NCBI RefSeq assembly: GCF_018623035.1
Contig: NZ_CP076023.1
Span: 992,001 to 1,056,000 of the forward strand
Direction: 5' to 3'
Length of the DNA: 64,000 nucleotides
Origin: Cellulomonas dongxiuzhuiae
Lineage (GTDB): Bacteria; Actinomycetota; Actinomycetes; Actinomycetales; Cellulomonadaceae
Part shown: piece by piece, positions 63,229 to 64,000 of the stretch
Position numbering within the stretch: the first letter of the stretch is position 1
How the letters are laid out: every line of letters starts with the position of its first letter
Translations under genes and position numbers: made by a program
Notes under the pieces: model-generated
The model's database searches: none
What the model was told of the DNA's origin: nothing
The model's input: only the letters and a program-made list of their open reading frames with translations

Positions 63229-63247
63229 CGCCCCCGGCCGGCGTCAG
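63225..63247. terminator. Hairpin embedding both convergent stop codons
   Basis: CTGACGCC (63225-63232) pairs with GGCGTCAG (63240-63247). The stop of the importer ATPase gene lies in the left arm and the stop of the carbonic anhydrase gene in the right arm, the same layout as at 37133-37166. Confidence 0.5.
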
Positions 63248-63915
63248 TCCTGCGGGGGGACAACGCCCATGCCGGCGCCGATGTCCCCGATGACGTGGGC
63301 CAGGCGCGCCCGGCCGTCGGCGAGGGTGTACTCGAGCGCGACGATCGCGCAGCGCCCGGCGGCGATCTCGTCGGCGAGCGACACCGAGTAGCCGTGGAGC
63401 TGGCGTGCGGTGTGCAGCACGTGCTGGTGCCCGAGCGTCGCCGCGTCGAACGAGTCGAGCGGTCGGCCCGACGCCGTGAGCCCGACGATCGACGGGATCA
63501 CGCGGTCGACCACGGCCTGCACGAACCCGGGGGGCACGTTGCCGTTGGTGATGGCGTCGACGGCGGCGGCCACGGCGCCGCACGAGTCGTGCGCCAGGAC
63601 CACGACGAGCGGTGCACCGAGGACCGTCACGCCGTACTCGATGGACCCGATGACCGTGGTGTCGAGCACGTGGCCCGCGGTGCGCACGACGAAGAGGTCC
63701 CCCAGTCCCTGGTCGAAGATGATCTCGGCCGCGACGCGGCTGTCCGAGCAGCCGAACACCACCGCGAACGGGTGCTGCTCGGCGCTCAGCTCGGCGCGCC
63801 GGTCGATGCCCTGCGACGGGTGCAGCATGCGGTCCTCGACGAACCGCACGTTGCCCGCGCAGAGCTCCGCCCACGCGGCGGCAGGGGTCGTGGGGGCGGT
63901 GGTGGCGGCGGTCAT
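63244..63915 (-). CDS. Beta-class carbonic anhydrase
   Basis: This 223-residue zinc enzyme interconverts CO2 and bicarbonate in the cytoplasm. The zinc ligands are C56 (CSDSR, with D58-R60 as the catalytic dyad), H109 and C112 (AHDSCGAV). The FVVRTAGHVLD and SIEYGVTVLG strands match the family. It resembles actinobacterial short beta-CAs. Its ATG at 63915 overlaps an open frame that continues off the right edge. It is convergent with the sugar importer. Confidence 0.93.
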   Translation of the reverse strand: MTAATTAPTTPAAAWAELCAGNVRFVEDRMLHPSQGIDRRAELSAEQHPFAVVFGCSDSRVAAEIIFDQGLGDLFVVRTAGHVLDTTVIGSIEYGVTVLGAPLVVVLAHDSCGAVAAAVDAITNGNVPPGFVQAVVDRVIPSIVGLTASGRPLDSFDAATLGHQHVLHTARQLHGYSVSLADEIAAGRCAIVALEYTLADGRARLAHVIGDIGAGMGVVPPQD

Positions 63916-64000
63916 GCGCCGGCTCCCTTCGTGTCCGTGGCGGCGGGTACGTCATCGAGCTCGGCGCGTCGCGGCGGGTCCGCACCGGGTCGCGAGACCG
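63912..64000 (-). CDS. C-terminal end of an unidentified gene (cut by window edge)
   Basis: An open frame enters from the right edge and ends with a TGA that overlaps the carbonic anhydrase ATG by 4 nt. It encodes 28 visible residues (Arg/Pro/Asp/Ala-rich, ending DTKGAGA), like the disordered tail of a larger protein. The 4-nt overlap, frequent in this genome, is the main support. No function can be given. Confidence 0.4.
   Translation of the reverse strand, partial: VSRPGADPPRRAELDDVPAATDTKGAGA

Overview
The window is very GC-rich, densely coded DNA from an actinobacterium. The best fit is Cellulomonas or a close relative (inference). The evidence is a GH10 xylanase with a Pro-Thr linker and a CBM2 module, a CE7 acetylxylan esterase, an alditol-oxidase-like flavoenzyme, a mycothiol amidase (Mca), GTG starts and many 4-nt stop/start overlaps. 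Much of the gene order matches the M. tuberculosis Rv1023-Rv1098 interval as I recall it: eno / FtsB-like / DUF501 / ppx, then cbs, metB, greA / DUF4307 / mca, hemolysin III / cis-prenyltransferase, phoH2 and fumC. Accessory modules sit between these blocks. No stretch longer than about 280 bases lacks a gene. I see no CRISPR array, insertion sequence, prophage or rRNA.

Layout: 1-1.2 kb, 3' part of a secreted xylanase. 1.2-6.1 kb, a PrmC-like methyltransferase, then eno, a DivIC/FtsB-like protein, DUF501 and Ppx/GppA. 6.1-7.8 kb, a PadR regulator overlapping a HAAS-domain membrane protein, preceded by a perfect 14-bp palindrome. 7.9-11 kb, a CNNM/CorC protein and type II NADH dehydrogenase. 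11.1-11.25 kb, an inverted repeat and an odd tRNA with a UAA anticodon and a 5-nt variable loop. 11.3-13.7 kb, small membrane proteins, a YCII protein and a siderophore-interacting flavoprotein. 13.9-19 kb, an RND transporter and an ABC-2 exporter pair. 19-24 kb, Bax inhibitor-like protein, cbs, acetylxylan esterase, FKBP and a transglutaminase-like protein. 24-29.9 kb (minus strand), alditol oxidase, a CPBP-like protein, DUF2776, an ATP-dependent DNA ligase and msrA. 30-33.7 kb, metB, AI-2E/PerM family protein and ilvA in one overlapping operon. 33.8-40.6 kb, greA, DUF4307, mca, a small membrane protein, nitrilase, hemolysin III, cis-prenyltransferase and PIN-PhoH. 40.7-43 kb, PadR plus an MFS exporter.

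43.0-57.1 kb (minus strand) is the most striking region. Six genes lie head to tail: two paralogous pairs of giant FtsX-type permeases surround two MacB/LolD-type ATPases, and one ATPase carries an AbrB-like tail. 57.2-64 kb holds fumC, an LpqY-SugABC-like sugar importer, a beta-carbonic anhydrase and the end of one more gene.

Functionally, the xylanase, acetylxylan esterase, sugar importer and alditol oxidase suit a plant-polysaccharide degrader. cbs plus metB give transsulfuration capacity, and ilvA, fumC, eno and ndh are core carbon and respiratory genes. Two families of dispersed hairpin repeats occur between genes: 11.1 and 29.1 kb; 7.8 and 33.7 kb. All functional calls come from reading motifs by eye; no database search was run.
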